A stretch of 64,000 bases of DNA from Alteromonas sp. 5E99-2. Its GTDB lineage: Bacteria > Pseudomonadota > Gammaproteobacteria > Enterobacterales > Alteromonadaceae. Under the pieces are notes generated by a model. That model was given only the letters and a program-made list of their open reading frames with translations, was not told the origin of the DNA and did not search any database. The DNA is taken from the NCBI RefSeq assembly GCF_017368475.1, contig NZ_JAFNJE010000009.1:91732-155731 (forward strand). The letters are read 5' to 3'. A program made the position numbers and the translations under genes. Position 1 is the stretch's first letter; the number at the start of each line of letters is the position of its first letter. Positions 27,506 through 36,795 of the stretch are shown here, in pieces.

Positions 27506-28066
27506 CTACTTTTCTATAGCTGTTAACTTCGTTTTTATGTGGTTAACCATATCATTTATGGCGCGCCTGTATACATTAATGGTATGAGCGTAACCATCTT
27601 CTGAAAGTGAGTAAGATTTACTGTAGGCCTGTCGAGATAGTAGCCGACTGCCATTGTTGATTTGGTAATTCGCGCTAATAATGACGTCACCCTTGCTGGT
27701 TGCTACCAAGTGAAGAATATCAATAGAAAGCGAATATTGATCGTCATTAAAGCCGCCCTCCGTAGCTAAAACATATTCGGATGAAAATGCATGTTGCATA
27801 TATTTGGTTAAACTAGTATCAAAAGATTCTGCCCAAAGGTGTGTTTTTGATAGTTGTATTTGGTTTGATTCCAGCATCAGGGGCAGGCCGTTCTGCTTAA
27901 GATATTCTGGAATAGTGAGTCGAGTTAAGCGCAAGGTTTTACTCTGAGTTAAATCTACGCTTTGAATATCATTAGGGGAGGACAGCAAATAATGCTGAAT
28001 GGTCGAAGTATGATTACTACATCCAGTAAGACTCAAGATAATGGCAATAAAAATGAAGTGGCGCAT
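27506..28066 (-). CDS. pqiC: PqiC-type lipoprotein of the MCE lipid-transport system
   Basis: 186 residues from the ATG at 28066; the longer frame from 28144 lies within pqiB and would mask the signal. The signal peptide ends at lipobox LTGC. The body matches the ABC-type transport auxiliary lipoprotein family (HYLLSSP, LRLTRLTIPEYLKQNGLPLML). In E. coli PqiC anchors the PqiB tunnel at the outer membrane. Its start lies one base beyond the pqiB stop, so translation is coupled. Confidence 0.88.
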   Translation of the reverse strand: MRHFIFIAIILSLTGCSNHTSTIQHYLLSSPNDIQSVDLTQSKTLRLTRLTIPEYLKQNGLPLMLESNQIQLSKTHLWAESFDTSLTKYMQHAFSSEYVLATEGGFNDDQYSLSIDILHLVATSKGDVIISANYQINNGSRLLSRQAYSKSYSLSEDGYAHTINVYRRAINDMVNHIKTKLTAIEK

Positions 28067-28067
28067 A

Positions 28068-29723
28068 CTAATTTCCTTGTTTCGCTTTCGGTGTGACTTC
28101 GTCGTTACGGCTACTATTAAATAGTATACTGCTTGGCGACTCATTTAACTGTTGTAGCACTGGTTGAATACTTCTAAGTGTATCTTGTAGTTCTTTTGCT
28201 GTACTTTGGATATCTTTCTCAATTCCGCTATGACTAAGGTTATCAGTTAAAATCGCAATACTTTTTAACGTACTCACCATTTCATTATTCATAGTCGCAA
28301 TATCGACACCATTAATTAGCTCATCAAAATCATCACTACTACTTTCCACTGATTCAGCTGCTTCTAGCATGGCATTAATCGCGTCAGTGGCATCCACGGC
28401 GAGTCGATCTAGAGGTAATGCATTAAGTTTATCCAGTAAAGCTTCTGCCTTTTGAGTGATTTGGGCGAATTCATTGGAAGCGGTTGGGATAACTTCATAA
28501 TCAAGGAAGGTCTCAACGCTATCCGCTGTGTCAGTTCCAAAGTGGTGTAAATCGACGTATAAGGCTCCAGTTACTAGGCTTCCCATACGCAATGTGGCAT
28601 GTAAGTTTTGGTTAATCCACTGTGTCATTTGTTGTTGCACAGCGACTAAGCCTTCTTTAGTGTCATCGGCTCTGACTTTCCCCGGATAAACACTTATTAC
28701 AACGGGGATCTTATAGCCTTCTTGTAAAATATTGTTTTCTTCTAGAGATAACTTATTGATAGACACTACTTCACCAACGTTGATACCTCGGTATTCAACG
28801 GGAGCGCCTTCATTTAAACCTCTGACGTTTTCGTCTATGAGTAACACATATTTAGCTGATAGGTTAAACTGTTGAGCTTGAGCCTCTTCCTGAGATTCGA
28901 AAATTTCAAAGTAGGTTTTTTCAGTAATTAAATCACCAGATGTCATACCTTCAGGAACATCAAATGAAACACCACTAGACAATAGGGTTTCCAAACTACC
29001 AGTATCAATTTCTAAACCCGAAGCACGTAATCTGATTTTTATTCCACTGGTGTCCCAAAAACGCGTGTTTTCATTAATTAGTCTATGGTAAGGGGCTTTG
29101 ATAAACGCAGTGTAATACATGGCTCTTTCAAATTGGTTAAAGAAAGACTCTTCAAATTGACCCACTTTATGACCTTTGTATACGATTGCGTCGCCTTCTT
29201 TATATGCGAAATCTTTTGTACTTGTCAGTGTAACAAATAAGCCTGGGGTCCCTTGAGGAGTCACCGGTGGACGAGGTAAAAGGGTAAATTTAGTTTTCTT
29301 TCTGCCTTCACCATCACCCGACATCGACAAATATACGCCTGATAGTAAAGTGTTTAAGCCTGAGACTTCGGAAAGGGTGATCCTAGGTGACACAATCCAA
29401 AATTTACTTGTTTCGGTCAGTAAGTGTTCAGCATTTTTATCTATTTGCGCTGTGACTAAAACGCTTTCGCCCCCTTCATTTAAGGAAACTTTTTTAACTT
29501 TTCCTATTTGTAAATCACGTACTTTAATTGCGGTTTTGTTGGCTTCTATTCCAACCGCTGATGTCATTTCAATGGTAATGAAAGTACCTTGGTTTAGCCA
29601 TTGACTGTACACCATCCAACCGCCAATCACTAAAGCGAGTAGGGGAATTACCCACACTTTTGAAAATGTTTGATGGCCTTTTATTTTAGCTACTTCGCTC
29701 AAGACAGTGTTTCCTTTTGCCAA
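28068..29723 (-). CDS. pqiB: PqiB MCE-domain intermembrane tunnel protein
   Basis: 551 residues with one N-terminal helix (WVIPLLALVIGGWMVYSQ) and three MCE/MlaD domains (starting about 47, 162 and 290; motifs GIEANKTAIKVRDLQIGKV, YKEGDAIVYKGHKVGQ and LNEGAPVEYRGINVGEV). A C-terminal coiled-coil region follows, which in E. coli PqiB forms the needle spanning the periplasm. It overlaps pqiA by 25 bases. It probably carries phospholipids or other hydrophobic molecules between the membranes. Confidence 0.93.
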   Translation of the reverse strand: MAKGNTVLSEVAKIKGHQTFSKVWVIPLLALVIGGWMVYSQWLNQGTFITIEMTSAVGIEANKTAIKVRDLQIGKVKKVSLNEGGESVLVTAQIDKNAEHLLTETSKFWIVSPRITLSEVSGLNTLLSGVYLSMSGDGEGRKKTKFTLLPRPPVTPQGTPGLFVTLTSTKDFAYKEGDAIVYKGHKVGQFEESFFNQFERAMYYTAFIKAPYHRLINENTRFWDTSGIKIRLRASGLEIDTGSLETLLSSGVSFDVPEGMTSGDLITEKTYFEIFESQEEAQAQQFNLSAKYVLLIDENVRGLNEGAPVEYRGINVGEVVSINKLSLEENNILQEGYKIPVVISVYPGKVRADDTKEGLVAVQQQMTQWINQNLHATLRMGSLVTGALYVDLHHFGTDTADSVETFLDYEVIPTASNEFAQITQKAEALLDKLNALPLDRLAVDATDAINAMLEAAESVESSSDDFDELINGVDIATMNNEMVSTLKSIAILTDNLSHSGIEKDIQSTAKELQDTLRSIQPVLQQLNESPSSILFNSSRNDEVTPKAKQGN

Positions 29724-30835
29724 ATTAAACGTGAATCAAAGGTAATAGCGGCGAGCATGGTAAAAAATACCACTGCACAAAATGCCAGTGCTGCATAGCC
29801 GGGAAATATAGATATGGTGCCGCCAAGTTGAATAAGTGCGACAAGTACTGCGACAACAAATACGTCTATCATTGACCAGCGGCCTACCCATTCTACTAGC
29901 TGGTACGCTAGCGCTCGCCTGCAATGAAGCTCTTCAGATTGAGTTTGTATACTCCAATTTAGCCATGCTAGCACAATTAACTTTGCAATAGGAATGGCCA
30001 CACTGGCTAAAAATATAATGATAGCAATAGGATAAGAACCCGTATGCCAAAGTTTGATTACCCCACCAATTATCGTGCTAGGTTCAATTGAGCCAAAAAA
30101 TTGGGTGTGCATTATAGGAAGTGTATTGGCGGGTATATAAAGTAAGGTAGCGGTAAATAGCAAGGCCCATGTTTGTTGAATACTTTTTTGTCTAGATAAG
30201 TGCGTGATGGGGTTGGGGGGCAAAGACGCTTCATCTAACCAATCGCTAAACTCTGTGCTGTCATAAAAATAAAGCGTTGCGGTCATGCAAACAATAAACA
30301 AACAAAATGCAATAAAACTCATGCCAACATCAAGTGTTGCCATGTCTGCTATTTTTACCAAACTGACTAGTGTTCCGACTAAAAAAATTTCAGCCATAGA
30401 CCAAGGCAGCAGTAGCTTAACCATTTTAAACGTAGGGATTAACCATGTAGGTTTTTTGTTGATTACTCTACATCCATTCAAGCTAATAATACCCAATAAG
30501 ACGATAGCGGGTATAAATAAAGTGAGTAGTGCCGTTACTAAAGCAAGTGGATAAAAATCTAATTCAGCAAGTGTTTGTAATCCCGAGGGTAAATCGATTT
30601 CGCGTTGTTGTCCGCTGGCTGAAAAAGAGAGGAATTTATAGGGCAGTGAAAGAGCTAAAAATACTAACGCTGCTAATGCAAAAGATAGCGCCTTCTCTTT
30701 ATTATCATTAAGATATTGCGATAGCGTATTTGTACAGCGAGGACATTGGGCACAGTGGCTTTTGTCCAGCTCCGGTATTGCCACCTTTAATCCACAAAGG
30801 TGACAATGTGTGGTGAAGGCAGGTTGTTTATCCAT
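29699..30835 (-). CDS. pqiA: PqiA inner-membrane protein
   Basis: 378 residues with two PqiA modules of four helices each and an N-terminal zinc-ribbon-like CHLCGL and CAQCPRC. The second module begins near TWALLFTATLLYIPANTLPIM. The second zinc ribbon normally present before that module is absent here, which makes the protein somewhat shorter than the E. coli one (417 residues). It is the first gene of pqiABC and is thought to load substrate into the PqiB tunnel. Confidence 0.9.
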   Translation of the reverse strand: MDKQPAFTTHCHLCGLKVAIPELDKSHCAQCPRCTNTLSQYLNDNKEKALSFALAALVFLALSLPYKFLSFSASGQQREIDLPSGLQTLAELDFYPLALVTALLTLFIPAIVLLGIISLNGCRVINKKPTWLIPTFKMVKLLLPWSMAEIFLVGTLVSLVKIADMATLDVGMSFIAFCLFIVCMTATLYFYDSTEFSDWLDEASLPPNPITHLSRQKSIQQTWALLFTATLLYIPANTLPIMHTQFFGSIEPSTIIGGVIKLWHTGSYPIAIIIFLASVAIPIAKLIVLAWLNWSIQTQSEELHCRRALAYQLVEWVGRWSMIDVFVVAVLVALIQLGGTISIFPGYAALAFCAVVFFTMLAAITFDSRLIWQKETLS

Positions 30836-30859
30836 AACGTATCAACCTATATGCCTTCA

Positions 30860-32257
30860 TTAGTACTGGGCGTTGCCAGGTGTTCTTGGGAATGGTATTA
30901 CATCTCTTACGTTCTGCATTCCCGTTACATAAGCAACTAAACGCTCAAAGCCAAGCCCGAAGCCTGAATGGGGAACCGAACCATAACGGCGCAAATCCCG
31001 GTACCAGCTGTAATCTTCTTTATCTAAGCCCATTTCTTCAAGTCGGCGATCGAACACGTCTAAACGCTCTTCACGTTGTGAACCACCGATGATTTCACCA
31101 ATCCCCGGCGCCAAAATATCCATTGCGGCTACGGTTTTATTGTCATCGTTGATACGCATGTAAAACGCTTTGATGTCTTTAGGGTAGTTTTTCATAATGA
31201 TTGGCGCACCTACGTGCTCTTCTGCAAGGTAGCGCTCATGTTCAGAACTTAAATCTACGCCCCACTCAACAGGGAATTCAAACTTCTTGTTACTCGCTTT
31301 GAGTATATCGATGGCGTCGGTGTAATCCATGTGAACAAAGTCAGACTCAACTAAGGCCTGAAGGCGATCGATGGCAGTTTTGTCGACACGCTGTGCAAAG
31401 AAGGCCATGTCATCGGCGCGCTCTTCCAATACCGCTTTACATACGTACTTAAGCATGTCTTCCGCTAGGCCTGCGATACTTTCTAAATCAGCGAAAGCAA
31501 CTTCTGGTTCAATCATCCAAAATTCAGCTAGGTGACGAGATGTATTACTGTTCTCAGCTCTAAACGTTGGCCCAAAGGTATAGACTTTAGACATTGCAGA
31601 GCAATAAGTTTCACCATTAAGTTGGCCTGAAACGGTTAAGTACGTTTCTTTGCCAAAGAAATCTTGGCTGTAATCTACATCACCTTTTTCAGTTAGGGGG
31701 ATATTCATCATATCTAATGTAGATACTTGGAATAACTCACCAGCACCTTCAGTGTCACTTGCCGTTAAAATAGGCGTACTTACCCATACAAATCCACGTT
31801 CGTGATAAAAACGATGTATCGCTTGAGATAAACAATTGCGTACACGGGTGACCGCACCAATAATATTTGTGCGAGGACGTAAATGAGCATGCTCACGTAA
31901 GTATTCAATTGAATGTCGTTTGGCCGCCATAGGGTAAGTGTCAGGGTTTTCTACCCAGCCAACAATTTCAATGGCTGTAGCATCAATTTCTAGTGCTTGA
32001 CCTTTACCTTCAGATGCTTTAACTACACCGGTTGCAGACAATGAGCAGCCCGTGGTTAACTTTTGTATGTCTGAATAGTTTTCTAGTGTACTTAGCGCAA
32101 CAACTTGAATAGGGTCGAAACTGCTTCCATCATGTAGAGCGATAAATGAAAGGCCGGCTTTTGAATCTCTACGAGTTCTTACCCAACCTTTTACTGTAAC
32201 AGTCTCACCAACGGCGTAGCGGCCTTTTAAAACGTCGACCACAGGCGCATGCGTCAT
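30860..32257 (-). CDS. asnS: Asparaginyl-tRNA synthetase
   Basis: 465 residues, the usual length (E. coli 466). It has an N-terminal OB-fold anticodon-binding domain ([26 protein letters not shown]) and a class II catalytic core with motif 2 ([21 protein letters not shown]) and motif 3 ([15 protein letters not shown]). It charges tRNA-Asn. It lies downstream of a 110-base spacer and upstream of pqiA on the same strand, 24 bases apart. Confidence 0.97.
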   Translation of the reverse strand: MTHAPVVDVLKGRYAVGETVTVKGWVRTRRDSKAGLSFIALHDGSSFDPIQVVALSTLENYSDIQKLTTGCSLSATGVVKASEGKGQALEIDATAIEIVGWVENPDTYPMAAKRHSIEYLREHAHLRPRTNIIGAVTRVRNCLSQAIHRFYHERGFVWVSTPILTASDTEGAGELFQVSTLDMMNIPLTEKGDVDYSQDFFGKETYLTVSGQLNGETYCSAMSKVYTFGPTFRAENSNTSRHLAEFWMIEPEVAFADLESIAGLAEDMLKYVCKAVLEERADDMAFFAQRVDKTAIDRLQALVESDFVHMDYTDAIDILKASNKKFEFPVEWGVDLSSEHERYLAEEHVGAPIIMKNYPKDIKAFYMRINDDNKTVAAMDILAPGIGEIIGGSQREERLDVFDRRLEEMGLDKEDYSWYRDLRRYGSVPHSGFGLGFERLVAYVTGMQNVRDVIPFPRTPGNAQY

Positions 32258-32367
32258 GGGTGTGTTTCCTTATATAAACGTGTTTTTAATATTTTTAAGT
32301 AGTATAACGAAATTGAATAGAGATACCATATTCATTATTCATCAGTACTTGAATTGATGTGTTTTAA

Positions 32368-33345
32368 TCAACCGCCATTGACGAAGGCAGAATTGATTAA
32401 AAAATACGTGTAAGCACAGTAACCTGCAACAAAAACGGCGCCTTCCAGACGATTAAGTCGACCCGGCCCCTTTAAACCGATACAAAATATAAATAGAGCT
32501 ACCGAAAAACCGACCATGATCAGTACATCTCTATAAAGAAACTCAGATGCCACACTCATAGGTTCAATCATGCCAGCAATACCAACAACGGCTAAGGTAT
32601 TAAACATGTTAGAGCCGATAACGTTACCAAGTGCTAAATCATGTTCACCTTTTTTAACTGCAATTAAAGAGGAGGCCAATTCAGGCAAGCTAGTACCAAT
32701 AGCAACTATGGTAAGACCAATAATAGTATCGCTAACACCAAAGTATTGAGCGACGTCTACAGCGCCCCAAACCAATAAGCGAGAGCTACCAATGAGCACC
32801 AATAACCCTACCAGTAACCAGATTACGTTGAGTTTTAAACTCTTTTCACCTGCATCAAGTTCATCTTGGTATTCTGCAGTTAAAATATCTTTGTCGGATT
32901 TTAAGCCGCTATAGATACTCCAGGATATGAGTAACACAAATAAGCCAATGAGCGCATAAGCATCATCGTGGCTTATTTTTAAATCGATAACCTGATAAGC
33001 ACCAAAAAACGTCAGACCCAACATGATCGGGAGCTCTTTTTTGATGATGTTCGATTTCACCGCAATAGGGCTTATCATGGCAGTTAAGCCGAGAATTAAT
33101 GCGACGTTAGCAATGTTAGAGCCATAAGCGTTACCTAATGCAAGGCCTGATTTCCCTTGCAAAGCGGCAATAATAGAAACGATTATTTCTGGTGCAGAGG
33201 TGCCAAAGCCAATAATTAGCATACCAATAAGCAGCGGCGACATGCCGATATGATTGGCTAGCGCAGCGGCTCCACCAACAAATTTTTCGGCGCTCCAAAG
33301 AAGAAGCGGCAGCCCCACCAAAATTGCAATACTTGCTTCTAGCAT
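32368..33345 (-). CDS. Calcium/sodium antiporter (CaCA family, YrbG-like)
   Basis: 325 residues with ten or so helices and the two inverted alpha repeats that define the family: GFGTSAPEIIVSIIAA...GNAYGSNIANVALILG and AIGTSLPELASSLIAV...GNVIGSNMFNTLAVVG. The acidic residues in both repeats bind the cation. It exchanges Ca2+ for Na+ or H+ at the inner membrane. It has its own upstream spacer and appears monocistronic. Confidence 0.92.
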   Translation of the reverse strand: MLEASIAILVGLPLLLWSAEKFVGGAAALANHIGMSPLLIGMLIIGFGTSAPEIIVSIIAALQGKSGLALGNAYGSNIANVALILGLTAMISPIAVKSNIIKKELPIMLGLTFFGAYQVIDLKISHDDAYALIGLFVLLISWSIYSGLKSDKDILTAEYQDELDAGEKSLKLNVIWLLVGLLVLIGSSRLLVWGAVDVAQYFGVSDTIIGLTIVAIGTSLPELASSLIAVKKGEHDLALGNVIGSNMFNTLAVVGIAGMIEPMSVASEFLYRDVLIMVGFSVALFIFCIGLKGPGRLNRLEGAVFVAGYCAYTYFLINSAFVNGG

Positions 33346-33419
33346 TAAATCCCCAACGTCAGTATCGATAAAAGCGATCAGGTTACTATGGCAACGGTGT
33401 CGCAGTACAGAAGGATTAT

Positions 33420-33451
33420 AAAAAAACAGCGATTAATTTCGTCTGCTGTTT
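33420..33451 (-). terminator. Rho-independent terminator (minus strand)
   Basis: Read on the minus strand, AAACAGC and GCTGTTT pair across a 14-base loop and are followed by a run of T (the A run at 33420-33426 on the plus strand). It lies about 40 bases beyond the stop of the small gene at 33491. Confidence 0.75.
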
Positions 33452-33490
33452 GTATATTGTACAAGTTGACGTTGGGAACGCAATAATTTA

Positions 33491-33739
33491 CTAATTATTA
33501 ACGAGCCTATTCATTGTTGATAACGCTAAGAGTAGTGCGTTTAAATCGTCTAGGGTTCCTTGAAATGACACTGACTTTCTCATTGTGATTGGGTTAATTG
33601 AAGGTTTTAGGCTATCTACTTGCTTCATTAGAGATTGCCACTTGTCTTGCATATGCGCAGGTATGATATGACGTTTAGCGTTTAATTTTTCACTGTGCTG
33701 AATAACTTGTGCAACGATAAGTGTTTCTTGATGTTTCAT
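33491..33739 (-). CDS. Small hypothetical protein
   Basis: 82 residues, charged and probably helical at both ends (IVAQVIQHSEKLNAKRHI; LNALLLALSTMNRLVNN), with no signal or membrane segment. Preceding bases on the minus strand include AGGAG, giving a good ribosome site, and a terminator follows, so it looks like a real single gene. I do not recognise the family. Confidence 0.65.
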   Translation of the reverse strand: MKHQETLIVAQVIQHSEKLNAKRHIIPAHMQDKWQSLMKQVDSLKPSINPITMRKSVSFQGTLDDLNALLLALSTMNRLVNN

Positions 33740-33813
33740 AAATACTACTCCTAATTACAAAACGAAGAGTAGCGATGGTTTCCTTAACCTAAGATTAACG
33801 AATTATGAAAGTA

Positions 33814-34338
33814 TTAGAAATACGCTGAGCTAAATTTAGACTTTTTGCGGTCTCTAAATCGTTTTGCTCCCCAAAAGGGCATTAAGAATAGGATGTCGAT
33901 AAGAATGGCGAGTACAACACTATAGCCAATTTGGTTAAGTGATAAAGGGATACCGGGTTGATAGCGACTGGCTACATTTTTAAGGGTATTAAAATTATTG
34001 GGTGACAGCATGTAAATAACCTGCTGCGGGAATTGTTCATTGGTCATTACTTTTAGACCAGCTTGTTTGTTGTAATAGTCTGACAAGGTAGCGCGTTTAT
34101 TCTGTGCATCTTTGACCACTAGAACATCGTCGTTGGACTCAAGGTGTTTTATGTAAGCCTCTACAGATTGAAAATCGAACTCATAGGCGAGAATTTGCCA
34201 GCTTTCTACTTGCTCGGACAAAGCATTAACGTAACCCGCTAGATATTGCCTATATTGGTCGCTCAATATGGGGATTTGCAAAGCGCAAACTAATATTGTT
34301 GCGAATATCAGGCGATCTATCCAGCGAATTGGGTTCAT
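33814..34338 (-). CDS. DUF2937-like membrane protein
   Basis: 174 residues with an N-terminal helix (LIFATILVCALQIPIL), a soluble middle of about 100 residues, and a second helix near 135-155, ending in a basic tail (RFRDRKKSK). The layout, with LSDQYRQYLAGYVNALSEQV after the first helix, resembles DUF2937 proteins of Alteromonadales and Shewanella. Its start overlaps the bioA stop by four bases (ATGA), so it is coupled to bioA. A biotin role is only suggested by position. Confidence 0.65.
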   Translation of the reverse strand: MNPIRWIDRLIFATILVCALQIPILSDQYRQYLAGYVNALSEQVESWQILAYEFDFQSVEAYIKHLESNDDVLVVKDAQNKRATLSDYYNKQAGLKVMTNEQFPQQVIYMLSPNNFNTLKNVASRYQPGIPLSLNQIGYSVVLAILIDILFLMPFWGAKRFRDRKKSKFSSAYF

Positions 34339-35603
34339 TCTTCTAGTACCTTTCCTATTGCTCGGGTTATTTTACTGAGCTCTTCTGATGTAATAATGTA
34401 CGGAGGCATCATATAAAGCAAGCGTCCAAACGGTCTTAGCCATACACCATGGGAAATTAATCGCGCTTGGGTACGGGCAACATCGATAGGATGTTTCATT
34501 TCAATCACACCGATAGCGCCTAATACTCTTACATTTTGTACCCGTTCGTTTTTATTAAATGGAAAAAGCGCTTGTTTTAGTTGGGCTTCTATTGCGTTGA
34601 CTTGCTGTTGCCATTCGTTTTTTGCAAGGATATTGAGGCTAGCTGCGGCCACTGAGCACGCGAGAGGATTTCCCATATACGTTGGGCCATGCATAAATAC
34701 GCCGGGCAACCCTTGGCATACACCTAATGCAACATCTTCAGTGCATAACGTTGCGGCTAGTGTCATATAACCCCCTGTGAGGGCTTTGCCAACGCACATA
34801 ATGTCAGGGGTGATGCCCGCATGTTCACAGGCGAATAGTTTACCTGTACGACCAAAGCCAGTGGCAATTTCGTCACAAATCATCAATATATCGTATTGGT
34901 CGCATAGCTCTCGGCAGCGGCGTAAATATTCCGGTGAATAAAACCGCATTCCCCCAGCGCCCTGTACAACAGGTTCAATGATCAGTGCAGCAATATCCAA
35001 ATGATGATTTTCAATTAATTCTTGCATTGGAAGAATGTCATCTTCGCTGAAACTTTGGCCAAATTGAGTTTGTGGTGCAGGTGCAAAATACTGTTTTGCC
35101 AAAGTTTGCTCAAATAAACTGTGCATCCCGTTTATGGGGTCACAGGCTGACATTGCGGCAAAAGTGTCGCCGTGATAACCGTTGCGAACTGTCACTAACT
35201 TATGTTTTTGGCTTTGTCCTTGGCAAGCCCAGTATTGCAATGCCATTTTTATGGCTACTTCAACAGAAACCGAACCTGAATCGGCTAAAAATACACGGTT
35301 AATACCCGCGGGAGCCATAGCAAGCAGTGCTTTGCTTACATCAATTGCTGGCTGATGGGTGAGGCCACCAAACATAACATGAGAAAATGTATCTACTTGT
35401 TTGTGGGCAGCGGCATTGAGTTCTGGGTGGTTATAACCATGTACGGCAGACCACCAACTTGCCATACCGTCGATAACTTGCTCGCCGGAGGCAAAGGTAA
35501 GGGTACAGCCTTCAGCGTGAGTTACTTCATAGCAAGGTAAAGGGTTGATCGCTGAGGTGTAAGGGTGCCAAATATGACGAGCATCAAATTCAATATTGTT
35601 CAC
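34335..35603 (-). CDS. bioA: Adenosylmethionine-8-amino-7-oxononanoate aminotransferase
   Basis: 422 residues. A class III PLP aminotransferase that makes 7,8-diaminopelargonic acid. The N-terminus HIWHPYTSAI and MASWWSAVHGYNHPEL are typical of BioA, and the PLP lysine is in CVGKALTGGYM. It is divergent from bioBFCD and shares the 103-base control region containing a BirA-type operator. Confidence 0.96.
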   Translation of the reverse strand: MNNIEFDARHIWHPYTSAINPLPCYEVTHAEGCTLTFASGEQVIDGMASWWSAVHGYNHPELNAAAHKQVDTFSHVMFGGLTHQPAIDVSKALLAMAPAGINRVFLADSGSVSVEVAIKMALQYWACQGQSQKHKLVTVRNGYHGDTFAAMSACDPINGMHSLFEQTLAKQYFAPAPQTQFGQSFSEDDILPMQELIENHHLDIAALIIEPVVQGAGGMRFYSPEYLRRCRELCDQYDILMICDEIATGFGRTGKLFACEHAGITPDIMCVGKALTGGYMTLAATLCTEDVALGVCQGLPGVFMHGPTYMGNPLACSVAAASLNILAKNEWQQQVNAIEAQLKQALFPFNKNERVQNVRVLGAIGVIEMKHPIDVARTQARLISHGVWLRPFGRLLYMMPPYIITSEELSKITRAIGKVLEE

Positions 35604-35614
35604 AAAATAGCCAC

Positions 35615-35647
35615 TTGTAAAGTTAAACTAGACATCGGAGTTGACAT
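35615..35647. promoter_or_regulatory. Candidate BirA operator between bioA and bioB
   Basis: TTGTAAAGT (35615-35623), 15 bases, then AGTTGACAT (35639-35647). The half-sites match the E. coli BirA operator halves TTGTAAACC and GGTTTACAA in seven and six of nine positions, with the right spacing. The second half overlaps the -35 box of bioB. Confidence 0.68.
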
Positions 35648-35668
35648 CGTTTGGGGTGAGCATAGACT
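35641..35668 (+). promoter_or_regulatory. Candidate bioBFCD promoter
   Basis: A perfect -35 TTGACA (35641-35646), 16 bases, then TAGACT (35663-35668) as the -10. It overlaps the BirA-type operator, consistent with repression by biotin-loaded BirA. Confidence 0.6.
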
Positions 35669-35706
35669 AAGCCCGCATTAGAACCAAGTAAACTTAAAGG
35701 CATAGC

Positions 35707-36786
35707 ATGCAAACACATCAACATAATAGCGCATTTCAAGCTGCATCATTAGGCGTTGTAAAGCACAATTGGACTTCAAAAGAGGTCGCTGACTTATTTG
35801 CTATGCCATTTAATGATTTATTATTTGAAGCCCAGCGCATTCATCGTATGCACTTTAACCCTAACGAAGTACAAGTAAGCACCTTGTTATCGATAAAAAC
35901 GGGAGCGTGTCCTGAAGATTGCAAATATTGTCCTCAAAGTGCGCGTTACGACACAGGGCTAGAAAAAGAGCGCTTGTTAGAAGTTGAAAAAGTCATTCAA
36001 CGAGCGAAAGAAGCAAAAGCCGCGGGGTCTACTCGTTTTTGCATGGGCGCTGCTTGGCGAAATCCAAAAGAAAGAGACATGCCTTATGTGACTGAGATGG
36101 TCGCAGAAGTTAAAAAGCTAGGTCTAGAAACCTGTATGACCTTAGGAATGTTAACTCGTGAACAAGCTTTGGCATTAAAGCAGTCAGGTTTAGATTATTA
36201 CAATCATAACTTAGACACGTCACCTGAATTTTACGGCGACATTATTACCACCCGTACCTATCAAGACAGGTTGAATACACTCGATAACGTTCGTTCTGCG
36301 GGAATGAACGTGTGTTCTGGTGGTATTGTGGGCATGGGGGAAACCGCAGGAGACAGAGCGGGATTATTGATTCAGTTAGCTAATCTTCCAGAGCACCCGC
36401 AAAGCGTGCCAATTAATATGCTGGTGAAAGTGGAAGGAACTCCTCTTGATCAAGTGGAAGATTTAGACCCATTTGAGTTTATTCGCACCATAGCGGTTGC
36501 GCGAATTATGATGCCAGCCTCTCATGTTCGTTTGTCTGCTGGACGGGAAAATATGAACGAACAAATGCAAGCAATGTGCTTTATGGCCGGCGCGAACTCT
36601 ATTTTTTATGGTTGCAAGTTGCTTACGACGTCTAATCCAGAAACCAATGCAGATGTGCAATTATTTAGAAAGCTTGGGATTAACACTGAACAGGGCAGGG
36701 AATATTCAGATGAAGCCCATGAGCAGGCGTTACACGAAGAAATTGCTTCGCAGAGTACTGACGAGCTATTTTACGACGCGAGCTAA
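35707..36786 (+). CDS. bioB: Biotin synthase
   Basis: 359 residues. A radical SAM enzyme that inserts sulfur into dethiobiotin. The CxxxCxxC cluster motif is CPEDCKYC (Cys68, 72, 75), and later cluster ligands and substrate motifs are present ([18 protein letters not shown]). First gene of the plus-strand biotin operon; bioF starts 9 bases after its stop. Confidence 0.97.
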   Translation: MQTHQHNSAFQAASLGVVKHNWTSKEVADLFAMPFNDLLFEAQRIHRMHFNPNEVQVSTLLSIKTGACPEDCKYCPQSARYDTGLEKERLLEVEKVIQRAKEAKAAGSTRFCMGAAWRNPKERDMPYVTEMVAEVKKLGLETCMTLGMLTREQALALKQSGLDYYNHNLDTSPEFYGDIITTRTYQDRLNTLDNVRSAGMNVCSGGIVGMGETAGDRAGLLIQLANLPEHPQSVPINMLVKVEGTPLDQVEDLDPFEFIRTIAVARIMMPASHVRLSAGRENMNEQMQAMCFMAGANSIFYGCKLLTTSNPETNADVQLFRKLGINTEQGREYSDEAHEQALHEEIASQSTDELFYDAS

Positions 36787-36795
36787 ACCCAATTT

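Noticed and set aside
28067..28144. Longer start for pqiC
   Set aside because: The extension lies entirely within pqiB and masks the lipoprotein signal.
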